Positions 35,975-44,837 of a stretch of 64,000 nt of DNA are shown here, piece by piece. The position numbers and the translations under genes were made by a program. Under the pieces are notes generated by a model. That model did no database searches, was not told the DNA's origin, and worked only from the letters and a program-made list of their open reading frames with translations. The DNA comes from Methylotenera sp. (GTDB lineage Bacteria; Pseudomonadota; Gammaproteobacteria; Burkholderiales; Methylophilaceae): assembly GCF_029945535.1 (NCBI RefSeq), contig NZ_JAQSCU010000013.1, positions 125,522-189,521 on the forward strand, written 5' to 3'. The first letter of the stretch is position 1, and every line of letters starts with the position of its first letter.

Positions 35975-37351
35975 ATGGCACGTCACGCTAGAAATCGCAA
36001 TAAACCTCCAGCCATCCTCGAAACAAAACATGCGACTATTGAGTCGCTAGACCAAGAGGGACGCGGTGTTGCGCATGTCGAAGGTAAAACTATTTTTATT
36101 GATGGCGCACTGCCGAATGAAAAAGTCACCTATCAATCCATCCGCATTAAACCGAGTTACGAAGTTGCTAATGTCGTCGAGATATTAAAACAATCCAATC
36201 AACGCGTGACACCTAAATGTCCGCATTTTGGATTGTGCGGCGGTTGTAAATTGCAGCATTTAGATTTTGCAGCGCAAGTGGCGGCAAAGCAGCGGTTACT
36301 TGAAAACGACTTATGGCATATCGGCAAAGTAAAGGCCGAGAACATGCTACCGCCTTTATATGGTCCTACCTGGGGCTACCGCCACAAAGCACGTTTAAGC
36401 GTTAAATATGTAGAAAAAAAAGAACGCGTATTGGTTGGTTTTAATGAAAAAGCCACACGATATGTGGCGGATATGAATTCATGCGAGGTATTAGTGCCAG
36501 AAGTTTCTGCACTGATAGCACCATTGCAGCATATGATTTTGCAATTAAGCATACGTGACAAGTTACCTCAAATTGAGCTGGCAGTTGGCGAAGCTGACTT
36601 AGAAGCAGGAAAAGATCACCCTGTAATCGTGCTGATCTTGCGCATTATGGATGCTCTAAACACTGATGATGAAATATTGTTAAAAGCTTTCGCAGATGTA
36701 CATGCTGTCCAAATTTGGACACAGACTAAAGGCCCTGACACGATTAAGCCATTTTATCCATTGGCCGGATCCGTGCTTAAATACAGCTTGCCAGAGTTCG
36801 ATTTAACTTACCCGTTCAAGCCTAATGAGTTCACGCAAGTGAACCCACAGATCAATCGAGTCATGTTACGCCGTGCCATGCAGTTATTAGCTCCGGAAGA
36901 AAATGAAAGAATCGCAGACTTCTTCTGCGGAATTGGCAATTTCACTTTACCAATTGCTCGCAGTGGTGCTAAGGTATTAGGCCTAGAAGGCTTAGCGAAT
37001 TTAGTCGATAGAGCCAATGAAAGTGCAGCTCTAAATAGTATCGAACATGTGAAATTTGGCGTCGCCGATTTATTTAAAATGACGGAATCAAGCTTAGCTG
37101 AACTTGGCCATTTTGATAAATGGTTAGTAGACCCACCGCGCGATGGCGCTTTTGAATTAGTCAAAGCGATTACGCCTGAAACCGCACCAAAATTAATTGT
37201 TTACGTGTCATGTAACCCTGCCACACTTGCGCGTGATGCTGGGGTGTTAGTCAATGAAAAAGGCTACACCTTAGCTGCGGCAGGCGTCATTAATATGTTT
37301 CCGCATACGGCTCATGTTGAGTCTATTGCACTATTTACGCGCGGTATATAA
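35975..37351 (+). CDS. rlmD: 23S rRNA (uracil-1939-C5)-methyltransferase RlmD
   Basis: This 458-residue SAM enzyme has an N-terminal TRAM domain (about 15-70) and the [4Fe-4S] cluster Cys motif at 82, 88 and 91 ([13 protein letters not shown]), with a fourth Cys near residue 169 ('MNSCEVL'). The SAM fold has '[15 protein letters not shown]'. The catalytic Cys lies in '[16 protein letters not shown]'. The longer TrmA/RumA family includes RlmC/RlmD; the Fe-S Cys set fits RlmD. Strong terminator downstream. Confidence 0.94.
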   Translation: MARHARNRNKPPAILETKHATIESLDQEGRGVAHVEGKTIFIDGALPNEKVTYQSIRIKPSYEVANVVEILKQSNQRVTPKCPHFGLCGGCKLQHLDFAAQVAAKQRLLENDLWHIGKVKAENMLPPLYGPTWGYRHKARLSVKYVEKKERVLVGFNEKATRYVADMNSCEVLVPEVSALIAPLQHMILQLSIRDKLPQIELAVGEADLEAGKDHPVIVLILRIMDALNTDDEILLKAFADVHAVQIWTQTKGPDTIKPFYPLAGSVLKYSLPEFDLTYPFKPNEFTQVNPQINRVMLRRAMQLLAPEENERIADFFCGIGNFTLPIARSGAKVLGLEGLANLVDRANESAALNSIEHVKFGVADLFKMTESSLAELGHFDKWLVDPPRDGAFELVKAITPETAPKLIVYVSCNPATLARDAGVLVNEKGYTLAAAGVINMFPHTAHVESIALFTRGI

Positions 37352-37396
37352 AAACCTTAGTCCATAAAAACTTCAGCTGACATGCTTGTCTTGGTG

Positions 37397-37437
37397 AGTT
37401 AAGCGTTGTTGTAAAAAAGCAACGCTTAACTATTTTT
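37397..37437 (+). terminator. Intrinsic terminator of rlmD
   Basis: AGTTAAGCGTTG (37397-37408) pairs perfectly with CAACGCTTAACT (37420-37431), followed by ATTTTTG. A 12-bp stem with a modest T-tail. Confidence 0.85.
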
Positions 37438-37447
37438 GTATGCCTAG

Positions 37448-37461
37448 TTGATACACATCAA
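37448..37461 (+). promoter_or_regulatory. FNR-type box of ompW
   Basis: TTGATACACATCAA is a perfect TTGAT-N4-ATCAA FNR site. The best -10, TAAAAT at 37484-37489, places transcription start near 37496, so the box centre is at -41.5 (class II activation). Confidence 0.75.
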
Positions 37462-37531
37462 ATTGCTTATCCATAGCGCCTCGTAAAATTCACACATCGA
37501 ATCAATTTATTTTTATGTGGAGAGTTTTGAA

Positions 37532-38206
37532 ATGAAAAAAACATTATTGGTGTTAGCACTTGCAGCTACTTTTGCACCTGCGTTAGCTCAAGCAGAAGCG
37601 GGTGATTGGGCTGTACGTTTACGCGCTGTAGATGTTGCACCTAATGAAAGCAGTGATTTGGGTAAGATTGCTAATGCAGCTGGCGTTGCGGTTTCGCCGA
37701 ATGCGGAGTTAACTGTAGATAATAATGTTATTCCTGAGCTGGATATTTCTTATTATTTTACTAAAAATATTGCAGCTGAATTGATTTTGGCACTTGGTAC
37801 ACGCCATGATGTAAATATTGCTAACAATACTGGTGCATTAGGAAATCAAAACTTAGGTTCGGTGAATATGTTGCCTCCAACATTAACTGCTCAATGGCAC
37901 TTTATGCCAGATCAAACTTTCGATCCTTATGTTGGTGCAGGTGTAAATTACACACATAGTTTTGATCATAACTTGACAGCAAGTGGAGTTGTTCCAATTA
38001 GAATTGATCGTAATATGTTTGGTTTCGTTGCCCAAGCTGGCTTTGATATAAACCTTAAAGATGGCTGGTTAATTAATGCTGATGTTAAGTACGTGACAAT
38101 GAATACAGATGTAGAAGCACAACTTGCTCCTAACACATGGACAAAAATCGATGATTTAGATATTAACCCATGGGTATTCGGTATCGGTATCGGTAAAAAA
38201 TTCTAA
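37532..38206 (+). CDS. ompW: OmpW-family outer-membrane protein
   Basis: This protein of about 224 residues has a signal peptide (MKKTLLVLALAATFAPALAQA) and the small eight-stranded OmpW beta-barrel pattern: 'AGDWAVRLRAVDVAPNESSD', 'PELDISYYFTKNIAAELIL', 'MLPPTLTAQWHF', 'YVGAGVNYTH' and a final 'NPWVFGIGIGKKF' with terminal aromatic. OmpW forms a hydrophobic-channel porin and is induced in low oxygen by FNR in E. coli. Here an FNR box lies 70 nt upstream. I chose ATG 37532 with GGAGAG 7 nt upstream; the GTG at 37517 overlaps that site. Terminator downstream. Confidence 0.9.
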   Translation: MKKTLLVLALAATFAPALAQAEAGDWAVRLRAVDVAPNESSDLGKIANAAGVAVSPNAELTVDNNVIPELDISYYFTKNIAAELILALGTRHDVNIANNTGALGNQNLGSVNMLPPTLTAQWHFMPDQTFDPYVGAGVNYTHSFDHNLTASGVVPIRIDRNMFGFVAQAGFDINLKDGWLINADVKYVTMNTDVEAQLAPNTWTKIDDLDINPWVFGIGIGKKF

Positions 38207-38245
38207 GAACAAGTATTAATACAAAGATTTTAAGGCTCCACCTTT

Positions 38246-38276
38246 GCCTCTATCGTTCTCGGTAGGGGCTTTTTTT
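38246..38276 (+). terminator. Intrinsic terminator of ompW
   Basis: GCCTCTATCG (38246-38255) pairs with CGGTAGGGGC (38260-38269) with a TTCT loop, then seven T. Confidence 0.88.
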
Positions 38277-38315
38277 ATGTATTAAACTTTTATCATTAAA
38301 TTTTACAAAGTGTAG

Positions 38316-38348
38316 ACAAAAAAATAGCCGATAGGAAAATGCTATCGG
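38316..38348 (-). terminator. Intrinsic terminator of hemN (minus strand)
   Basis: On the minus strand CCGATAG and CTATCGG form a 7-bp stem with a short loop, followed by a T-rich run (the A-run 38316-38324 on the plus strand). Confidence 0.7.
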
Positions 38349-38368
38349 ATATTTATCATTAAAAAGTA

Positions 38369-39835
38369 TTAGATGATTTTTGAGAAGCGTGCCCGATTAC
38401 GGTCAGTCTGTAAGTATTTATCAAATAGCATGGCAATCGCTCGTACAAAGAACCAACCAGTATCGGTTACCTGTAAACTGCTATCATCCAGTTCTACCAT
38501 GCCTATGGCTTGCTGCTCTTTTAATGGCGCTAGTTCATTTGCGAAGTAAGTTTTGAAGTCAATCACATAGGCAAGCTCAATCGATTCATATTGCAATGCG
38601 CCTTGGCACATAATGGCCATAATCACTGCACGGCGTATTAAATCGTCCCTAGATAGTGCTAATCCACGAACCACAGGGAAGCGACCTTGGTTTAGATAGT
38701 CATAATACTCTTCAATCGTTTTAGCATTCTGGCTATAAGTAGCCCCCACGCGACCTATTGCAGAAACGCCTAGGCTGATTAAATCACAATCTGGTTGCGT
38801 ACTATAACCTTGGAAATTACGATGCAGTCTGCCTTGTCGTTTTGCGATGGCTAAATCATCATCTGGTAAGGCAAAGTGATCCATGCCAACATACACATAC
38901 CCAGCCTCGATAAATGTTTTTAGGGCATTCGATAACATGGCGATTTTATCTTGCGCTGCAGGTAACTCATATTCGCTGATGCGTCGCTGTGGCTTGAACC
39001 TCTCTGGCAAGTGTGCGTAGCCGTATAACGCTATTCTATTAGGCCTAAGCTCAACGATTTGGTTTAAAGTGCGAGTAAATGACTCTGGCGTTTGCATTGG
39101 TAGCCCGTAGATTAAATCTACATTGATAGAATCAAATTTAAGACGGCGCGCGGCTTCAACTAGAGAAAATACCTGTTCTGCAGGCTGAATGCGATGCACA
39201 GCTTTTTGTACTTCTGGGTCAAAATCTTGCACGCCAAAACTTAAGCGGTTAAAGCCTAATTCGGCTAGATGCTTTAGGCGATGTTCGTTGACGGTGCGTG
39301 GATCAACTTCAATTGAATACTCACCGTTTGGCGTAAAAACAAAGTTGCGCTTCAGCATGTTCATCAGTTCAGTCAGCTCATCATCTGAGAAAAAAGTAGG
39401 TGTGCCGCCACCTAAATGCAATTGTGAAATGGTTTGTACTGAGCCTCTTTTACTACCTAAATGCTCCATATGCAAATCAATTTCGCGGTTTAGATAGCGT
39501 AAATATTCTGCGCTACGTTCATGATGTTTGGTCACGATTTTATTGCAAGCACAGAAAAAACAAAGGGATTCACAAAATGGAATATGCACATAAATCGATA
39601 GCGGTAGGGCAGCGCCAGCAACACTTCTTTGTTCCAGCGCTAATTTGTAAGCGTCTTCAGTAAAGGCCTCTACAAATCTATCCGCAGTAGGGTAAGACGT
39701 ATAACGTGGGCCTGACACATCATATTTCTGCAACATATCTGTTGTCACGCCTGGCATGATATAACTAGTGTTTGCTGTCTGGTTCATACTCGTTATATTT
39801 TCAACAGGCTTAATTGAAATGTTATTTGCGCACAT
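38369..39835 (-). CDS. hemN: Oxygen-independent coproporphyrinogen III oxidase
   Basis: This protein of about 488 residues is a radical SAM enzyme with the cluster Cys88, Cys92, Cys95 and a neighbouring Cys97 (CESLCFFCACNK). 'RYTSYPTADRF' is the HemN N-terminal signature and 'LSFGVQDFDPEVQKAVHR' the middle one. It decarboxylates coproporphyrinogen III without oxygen, for haem synthesis in low oxygen. I chose ATG 39835 because AGGAG lies 7 nt upstream. A longer frame up to 39910 would begin inside the FNR box and is wrong. The gene is divergent from fnr; haem is needed by the cbb3 oxidase nearby. Confidence 0.93.
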   Translation of the reverse strand: MCANNISIKPVENITSMNQTANTSYIMPGVTTDMLQKYDVSGPRYTSYPTADRFVEAFTEDAYKLALEQRSVAGAALPLSIYVHIPFCESLCFFCACNKIVTKHHERSAEYLRYLNREIDLHMEHLGSKRGSVQTISQLHLGGGTPTFFSDDELTELMNMLKRNFVFTPNGEYSIEVDPRTVNEHRLKHLAELGFNRLSFGVQDFDPEVQKAVHRIQPAEQVFSLVEAARRLKFDSINVDLIYGLPMQTPESFTRTLNQIVELRPNRIALYGYAHLPERFKPQRRISEYELPAAQDKIAMLSNALKTFIEAGYVYVGMDHFALPDDDLAIAKRQGRLHRNFQGYSTQPDCDLISLGVSAIGRVGATYSQNAKTIEEYYDYLNQGRFPVVRGLALSRDDLIRRAVIMAIMCQGALQYESIELAYVIDFKTYFANELAPLKEQQAIGMVELDDSSLQVTDTGWFFVRAIAMLFDKYLQTDRNRARFSKII

Positions 39836-39896
39836 TATTCCACTCCTACAATCTAGTTCAGGCATAGAACTATGCCAGCTTTGTTTGAGTAACTCC

Positions 39897-39910
39897 TTGA
39901 TGCAAATCAA
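39897..39910 (-). promoter_or_regulatory. FNR-type box of hemN
   Basis: TTGATGCAAATCAA is a perfect FNR box. On the minus strand CATAGT at 39869-39874 is a -10-like hexamer, giving a start near 39862, so the box lies at -41.5 exactly as at ompW. Confidence 0.75.
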
Positions 39911-40050
39911 ACGATGACACGTGATATTTACGAAACCTTGCTTACTAGAAATATTGGCATGTTGATAAAATATAATTATCTTGAATTATCCCTAGTAACC
40001 AGATGGGATTGGCGCTATGCTTATGCTGCCACCTTAAGTTTTATCAAAAT

Positions 40051-40782
40051 ATGAATCTACCCATTACCCCAGAATCTGTAAAAGTCGCTTGCTCAAACTG
40101 TAACTTGCGTGAGCTGTGTATGCCTACCGGGTTTAATACCGATGACATGAAGAAGCTAGACGAAGTGGTCGCCACGCGTCGCAGAGTGAAGCAAGGTGAG
40201 ATGCTTTTTAGTAATGGCGATGTATTCACCTCACTGTACGCGATTAGAACAGGTTTTTTCAAAACTTGTGTTTCAACTGAGGATGGTCGCGAACAAGTGA
40301 CGGGTTTTCAAATGGCAGGTGAAATTATCGGCTTAGATGGCATTGTTACAGACCACCATAGCTGTAATGCTGTGGCCTTGGAAGATGCCGAAGTCTGTGT
40401 GATGCCTTTTGCCAACGTAGAAGATTTATCCCGCGAGTTTCCCTTATTGCAGCGCCATGTGCATAAAATTATGAGCCGCGAAATTGTGCGCGAAAATAGT
40501 GTGATGATGTTGCTCGGCAATATGCGCGCAGAAGAGCGCTTAGCCGCGTTTTTACTGAATTTAACACAACGCTTACATGCCCGTGGGTTCTCGCAGACAG
40601 AGTTGACGCTCAGAATGTCACGAGAGGAAATAGGCAGTTATCTTGGTATGAAACTAGAAACAGTTAGCCGCGCTTTTTCTAAATTTAGTGACGATGGCAT
40701 CATTGAAGTGAAGCAACGTTATGTACGTATTTTAAATACTGACGCGCTCAAAAAGATATTCAACCCAGAAACCTGTAGTTAA
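40051..40782 (+). CDS. fnr: Fumarate and nitrate reduction regulator (FNR), oxygen sensor
   Basis: This protein of about 243 residues (from ATG 40051) has four Cys positioned for an oxygen-sensing [4Fe-4S] cluster: 14, 17, 23 (CSNCNLRELC) and 105 (HHSC). It has a CRP-type sensor and dimerisation helix, then a helix-turn-helix whose 'LETVSRAFSKF' keeps the E-x2-S-R set that reads TTGAT/ATCAA. FNR activates low-oxygen genes when its cluster is intact. An in-frame ATG at 40003 would give a hydrophobic N-terminus that is unlikely. It lies between hemN and a radical SAM gene, near three matching FNR boxes. Confidence 0.95.
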   Translation: MNLPITPESVKVACSNCNLRELCMPTGFNTDDMKKLDEVVATRRRVKQGEMLFSNGDVFTSLYAIRTGFFKTCVSTEDGREQVTGFQMAGEIIGLDGIVTDHHSCNAVALEDAEVCVMPFANVEDLSREFPLLQRHVHKIMSREIVRENSVMMLLGNMRAEERLAAFLLNLTQRLHARGFSQTELTLRMSREEIGSYLGMKLETVSRAFSKFSDDGIIEVKQRYVRILNTDALKKIFNPETCS

Positions 40783-40795
40783 AATCTTATTATTT

Positions 40796-40823
40796 CTAGC
40801 GTTATAAATATTGATAACGCTAG
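40796..40823 (+). terminator. Hairpin between fnr and the radical SAM gene
   Basis: CTAGCGTTAT (40796-40805) pairs perfectly with ATAACGCTAG (40814-40823), with an 8-nt loop and no T-run. It may attenuate or stabilise the transcript rather than end it. Confidence 0.45.
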
Positions 40824-40838
40824 CTTCCAAATCCTAGA

Positions 40839-41714
40839 ATGACTTTACAACACACACTTACCGTATCTGACCATAACCGTGATGTTAGCGGTATGAAGTA
40901 TATCTACCCTGTCGTTTCTCGGCGCGCTGGCGGCGTTTCAATTGGTATTAATCTTAATGTCAATAATGCTTGTAACTGGCGCTGCGTCTATTGCCAAGTA
41001 CCCAATCTTGCGCGCGGCACGCCGCTGCCAATTGAACTGGATCTATTGGAAAAAGAACTCAGATCTTTTTTGACCTATGCGCTGGATGGCGACTTTATGG
41101 AGCGCTATGTTGCTGAAGGTGATAGACATCTGAAAGACATTGCTTTTTCAGGCAATGGCGAGCCTACTAGCGCCAAAGAGTTTCCCGAAGTAGTGACATT
41201 GGTGGATAACGTCTTGAGAGACTTTAATTTGCTTGGTGAAATCGGCAATACCAAGCAAATAAATCCTATCAAAGTGAGGTTGATTACTAATGGTAGTTTG
41301 ATGGATAAACAAGCTGTACTCGATAGTGTGAGCCACCTAGCCAAGTGTAATGGTGAGGTTTGGTTTAAGCTTGATGCGGGTACTAAAGAAGGTATTGCAA
41401 GAGTTAATGATGTGAATCTGAATCCAGAAAGTCATATTCAACGGCTTAAAAAGTGCGCGGCAGCGTGCCCAACTTTTATACAAACTTGCATGTTTGGATT
41501 AGATGGCGAGCCTCCAGCTGAGGCTGATGTTTTGGCTTATTTAGCGCTAATTAGCCAAGTTAAGGATGTTGTGCCGGGCGTCCATCTTTACGGACTTGCA
41601 CGCCCGTCATACCAGGCTGAAGCTGAACGATTAAGCCGTTTATCAGAAGAGTGGCTGGAGGGCGTGGCGCAACGTATACGCCAGCTAGGTCTCACCGTAT
41701 ACGTAAGTCCATAG
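40839..41714 (+). CDS. Radical SAM protein of unknown function
   Basis: This 291-residue protein has the radical SAM Cys motif CNWRCVYCQ near residues 46-54 and the SAM-binding 'DIAFSGNGEPTS' segment. It looks like the COG0731-type (wybutosine-synthase-like) group rather than a coenzyme or tRNA enzyme I can name. The C-terminal 'DVVPGVHLYGLARPSYQAEA' segment has no further Cys cluster. It starts 57 nt after fnr behind a hairpin, on the same strand. No substrate can be proposed. Confidence 0.75.
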   Translation: MTLQHTLTVSDHNRDVSGMKYIYPVVSRRAGGVSIGINLNVNNACNWRCVYCQVPNLARGTPLPIELDLLEKELRSFLTYALDGDFMERYVAEGDRHLKDIAFSGNGEPTSAKEFPEVVTLVDNVLRDFNLLGEIGNTKQINPIKVRLITNGSLMDKQAVLDSVSHLAKCNGEVWFKLDAGTKEGIARVNDVNLNPESHIQRLKKCAAACPTFIQTCMFGLDGEPPAEADVLAYLALISQVKDVVPGVHLYGLARPSYQAEAERLSRLSEEWLEGVAQRIRQLGLTVYVSP

Positions 41715-42893
41715 TTAGCGCGCGTCTGCTAGAAAACCGGCTACTGCACGTTTGAGCGGTGCAATACGATTTCCTAGGTGTAACGCGCCAGCTCTGAATA
41801 GTCGTGCTGGTGGGCTATTGCTGCTATAAATTTTAGCAATCGCATGAGTAGCAAGAAACAGTGGGCGCGTGTCACGTCTATGCTTTTGTTCATAGCGTAG
41901 AAGTAGTGTATCAGAGGCAAAGTCTTTGCCTGATGCTATTGCTGCTTTGATTTCAGCCGACAAAGTTGCAACGCCCTTTAAACCAAAGTTAAAGCCATGC
42001 GCAGTGACTGGGTGCATACCAACCGCAGCATCGCCTATTAACGCAAAGCGTTGCCCGATAAGGCGCTTGGAATATACCGTGACTAATGGATAAGCGTGTT
42101 TGGTTGAAACTAGGCGCATTGCACCAAGTCTATGCTTGAATCTGGCTGAGACTTCGCGGTTAAAATCTTCCTCATCCATTTTCATCAAAGGATTCATTTC
42201 ATCCGGTGCTAGTGTAATCACCACAGACGAACGCGATCCATTCATAGGTAACAATGCCAAGGTTTGTCCGTAATCAAACCATTCCCATGCCGTATGTTCA
42301 TGAGAAATAGGGTGTTCCATGACGCAGACCATCATAGTTTTACCGAAATCATGCATGTCAGCCGCGATACCCATTGTTCGACGGGTTTCGGAGAATCGGC
42401 TATCAGCACCTATTAATAATTTAGCTTGAATAACCTCGCCGTTATTCAGTGAAATTTGGGTGTTGTTTGGGTTAGTTTTGACGTTAGTGACTTCTACATC
42501 TGTTCTAAGACTGATGGCTGAGCCTGATTTAACTGCCTCGTATGCGGCTTTACGAATGAGGTGGTTTGAAACTAAATAGCCTAGTTCAGCTTTTTGCGTA
42601 TCGCGGTGACCAATATCCATTGAAAATAATGAAGAGCCATTAAAAACACGTGCATCTCGCAAAGGTGAAACCGCATCAGGCGATATAAATGACCATATAC
42701 CTAGCTCATGCATGAGTTGTGCTGAGTGATGCGTTAGCGCGATTTCGCGACCATCAAAAGCAGGAGAAGATAAGCTATGTTCAGATTGGCGTTCAATGAC
42801 TATTGTTTGTAATCCTGAGTCAGCAAGCGACTTAGCAAAGCATAACCCAGCTGGACCAGCACCTATCACAACAACATCCACATTAGTCACCAT
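41715..42893 (-). CDS. ubiM: UbiH/UbiM-family flavin monooxygenase (ubiquinone synthesis)
   Basis: This 392-residue FAD monooxygenase has the FAD-binding GAGPAGL (near 11-17), a second 'AFDGREIALTHHSAQ' block and the UbiH/UbiF/Coq6 'RFALIGDAAVGMHPVTAHGFNFGLKG' motif (about 305-330). These enzymes use O2 to hydroxylate the ubiquinone ring. I name it UbiM from the 'AFDGREIALTH' and 'WFDYGQTLALLP' style, not from a comparison. It starts 14 nt after fixH, so it looks like the last gene of the cco operon, an unusual place. Stop lies immediately beside the stop of the radical SAM gene. Confidence 0.72.
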   Translation of the reverse strand: MVTNVDVVVIGAGPAGLCFAKSLADSGLQTIVIERQSEHSLSSPAFDGREIALTHHSAQLMHELGIWSFISPDAVSPLRDARVFNGSSLFSMDIGHRDTQKAELGYLVSNHLIRKAAYEAVKSGSAISLRTDVEVTNVKTNPNNTQISLNNGEVIQAKLLIGADSRFSETRRTMGIAADMHDFGKTMMVCVMEHPISHEHTAWEWFDYGQTLALLPMNGSRSSVVITLAPDEMNPLMKMDEEDFNREVSARFKHRLGAMRLVSTKHAYPLVTVYSKRLIGQRFALIGDAAVGMHPVTAHGFNFGLKGVATLSAEIKAAIASGKDFASDTLLLRYEQKHRRDTRPLFLATHAIAKIYSSNSPPARLFRAGALHLGNRIAPLKRAVAGFLADAR

Positions 42894-42907
42894 GACAGGA
42901 CTGGTTA

Positions 42908-43162
42908 TTAGTTTTCTATTGGTTTCATGCCAGTTGCAGCATGGTTGCGTGCTTGCATTGCGGGCGCCATGCCATCATGCTCAGCGCTTAAGGTTTTATT
43001 GATTTCCATCCCTTTGCGATAGTAATCATCAATGACCGCATCAGGTCGTGTAATAGCTAGATATAAAGTAATGAAAGAGGCGATAACAACCACTAAAGGC
43101 CCTCCAATCACTAGCCAAACATAGCCATATTTCCACCAAGGTTTCGTATCTAATTTTTCCAC
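42908..43162 (-). CDS. FixH-family small membrane protein
   Basis: This 84-residue protein has one transmembrane helix ('YVWLVIGGPLVVVIASFITLYLAIT') and 'RPDAVIDDYYRKGMEIN', the FixH/CcoH pattern. CcoH/FixH is needed for assembly of cbb3 oxidase. It is between ccoG (37 nt upstream) and the ubiM-like gene (14 nt downstream). Confidence 0.8.
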   Translation of the reverse strand: MEKLDTKPWWKYGYVWLVIGGPLVVVIASFITLYLAITRPDAVIDDYYRKGMEINKTLSAEHDGMAPAMQARNHAATGMKPIEN

Positions 43163-43199
43163 AGCATATCCTTTATATTTAATTTAATGGCTTAAGTGA

Positions 43200-44717
43200 T
43201 TACCTAGGCACTAGAAAAACAGATTTTTCAGTGACAATTTCTTTACTTTCAATAGCTTCAATTACAAATTGAATTTTATGCGAGCCAGACTCGGCGGCAC
43301 CATCAGGCATTTTTAAAGCAACGATTACCCAGCGCGATTCTGTAGGTTTTACTATAAATGTATGATCATTTTCATTGGCTTGTTTGGTGTTTTCAGCAGA
43401 TTCAGACTCTTTACTTATGGATTTATTTTTATCGCCTTGAGTTTCTTTAGTATCTTTCGCGTCTATTTCAAGACCTTTTAAGCCCGTTACATTGATACGA
43501 TAATGCTGGGTTTCTTCCGTACCATTCATAATCTGCATGCGGTAGACATTTTCTAACATGCCATCATCGCTCAAGCGTCCTACCACAGCGTTGTCGCGCA
43601 TGACATCAACTCTGAAAGGTGTTCGAAACCATAAGCTTGCTAACAAGCCAGTAATGAGTAGTAGAAGCACTGCGGAGTAAATGAGTACGCGCGGACGGAG
43701 TATGCGCTTAAACATTTGTTGATGAGACCAATTATTTGTTAGCGCATTTTGCGTAGAGTATTTTACTAAGCCGCGCTCATAGCCCATTTTATCCATTACG
43801 GTATCGCATACATCTGCACATGCACCACAACCTATGCATTCGTATTGCAAGCCATCTCGAATATCAATGCCAGTAGGACATACCTGCACACATAAGCTGC
43901 AATCAATACACGAGCCTAATGCTTTGGTGTTAACTTCAGCCTTACGTGAGCGACCACCACGAGGTTCGCCGCGTGCTTCATCATAGGTAACAATTAGCGT
44001 ATCGTCATCAAACATGGCGCTTTGAAAGCGCGCATATGGACACATATATTTGCAGACTTGCTCGCGCATGAAGCCAGCATTGCCATAAGTTGCAAAACCG
44101 TAGAAGCAAACCCAAAACGTTTCCCATGGGCCTAAACTCACGTTGACCACCGAGTGTGCAAGCTCACGAATTGGCGTGAAGTAACCTACGAAGGTAAAGC
44201 CAGTCCACAATGCAAATGCAATCCAAGCAAAATGTTTAGCCACTTTTCTGCTGAGTTTTTTTGATGACATTCCTGCTGCATCAAGCTTCATGCGTGCCGC
44301 ACGGTCACCTTCAATTTTTTTCTCTATCCAAAGAAATATTTCCGTATACACGGTTTGAGGGCAGGCATAGCCACACCATAAGCGACCAGCAATCGCAGTA
44401 AAGAGGAATAGAGATAGCGCTGAGATAATTAGAATTGCAGTGAGATAAATCAAATCTTGCGGATACAAGACTAATTTAAATATATAAAAGCGTTTGGCTT
44501 CAAGATCGAATAATAGCGCTTGGCGATTACCCCATTCTAACCAAGGCACGCCGTAAAAGAAGAGCTGAGTCAACCAGATCATGACCCAGCGCCATTGAGT
44601 GAAAAAACCTGAAACACTGCGAGGATAGATTTTATCTTCTGATTGGTACAAAGAAATCACGACTTCATTTAAAGGAATCGTTGCCTCTGTTGTTTTAACG
44701 CTTGGTGCTTTTTTCAT
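43200..44717 (-). CDS. ccoG: Cytochrome c oxidase accessory protein CcoG
   Basis: This 505-residue membrane protein has five or so transmembrane helices and two ferredoxin-type Cys clusters: 'CIDCSLCVQVCPTGI' and 'CIGCGACADVCDTVMDKMGY', plus 'CGYACPQTVYTEIF'. The C-terminal third (including a Lys/Glu-rich stretch) is an immunoglobulin-like periplasmic domain. CcoG reduces copper for CcoN assembly. Start is ATG 44717, 120 nt after ccoP. Between ccoP and ccoG a stable hairpin lies at 44781-44810. Confidence 0.93.
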   Translation of the reverse strand: MKKAPSVKTTEATIPLNEVVISLYQSEDKIYPRSVSGFFTQWRWVMIWLTQLFFYGVPWLEWGNRQALLFDLEAKRFYIFKLVLYPQDLIYLTAILIISALSLFLFTAIAGRLWCGYACPQTVYTEIFLWIEKKIEGDRAARMKLDAAGMSSKKLSRKVAKHFAWIAFALWTGFTFVGYFTPIRELAHSVVNVSLGPWETFWVCFYGFATYGNAGFMREQVCKYMCPYARFQSAMFDDDTLIVTYDEARGEPRGGRSRKAEVNTKALGSCIDCSLCVQVCPTGIDIRDGLQYECIGCGACADVCDTVMDKMGYERGLVKYSTQNALTNNWSHQQMFKRILRPRVLIYSAVLLLLITGLLASLWFRTPFRVDVMRDNAVVGRLSDDGMLENVYRMQIMNGTEETQHYRINVTGLKGLEIDAKDTKETQGDKNKSISKESESAENTKQANENDHTFIVKPTESRWVIVALKMPDGAAESGSHKIQFVIEAIESKEIVTEKSVFLVPR

Positions 44718-44780
44718 GCATCCAACTTTCTAAAACTAGCTTAAATTGCTTTGTTTTTTACTACGCTGTATTGAAACTAC

Positions 44781-44810
44781 ACGGTATTAAAGGGGGTGCT
44801 TTAATACCGT
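44781..44810. other. Perfect 12-bp hairpin between ccoP and ccoG
   Basis: ACGGTATTAAAG (44781-44792) and CTTTAATACCGT (44799-44810) with a 6-nt loop. There is no T-run on either strand, so it is not a normal terminator. It could separate ccoNOQP expression from ccoG. Confidence 0.6.
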
Positions 44811-44837
44811 TTGTTACTGTGCTTAATATCGCTAAGC

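Noticed and set aside
39836-39910. Longer hemN with start at 39910
   Set aside because: The extension begins inside the FNR box with TTG; a strong AGGAG site points to ATG 39835.
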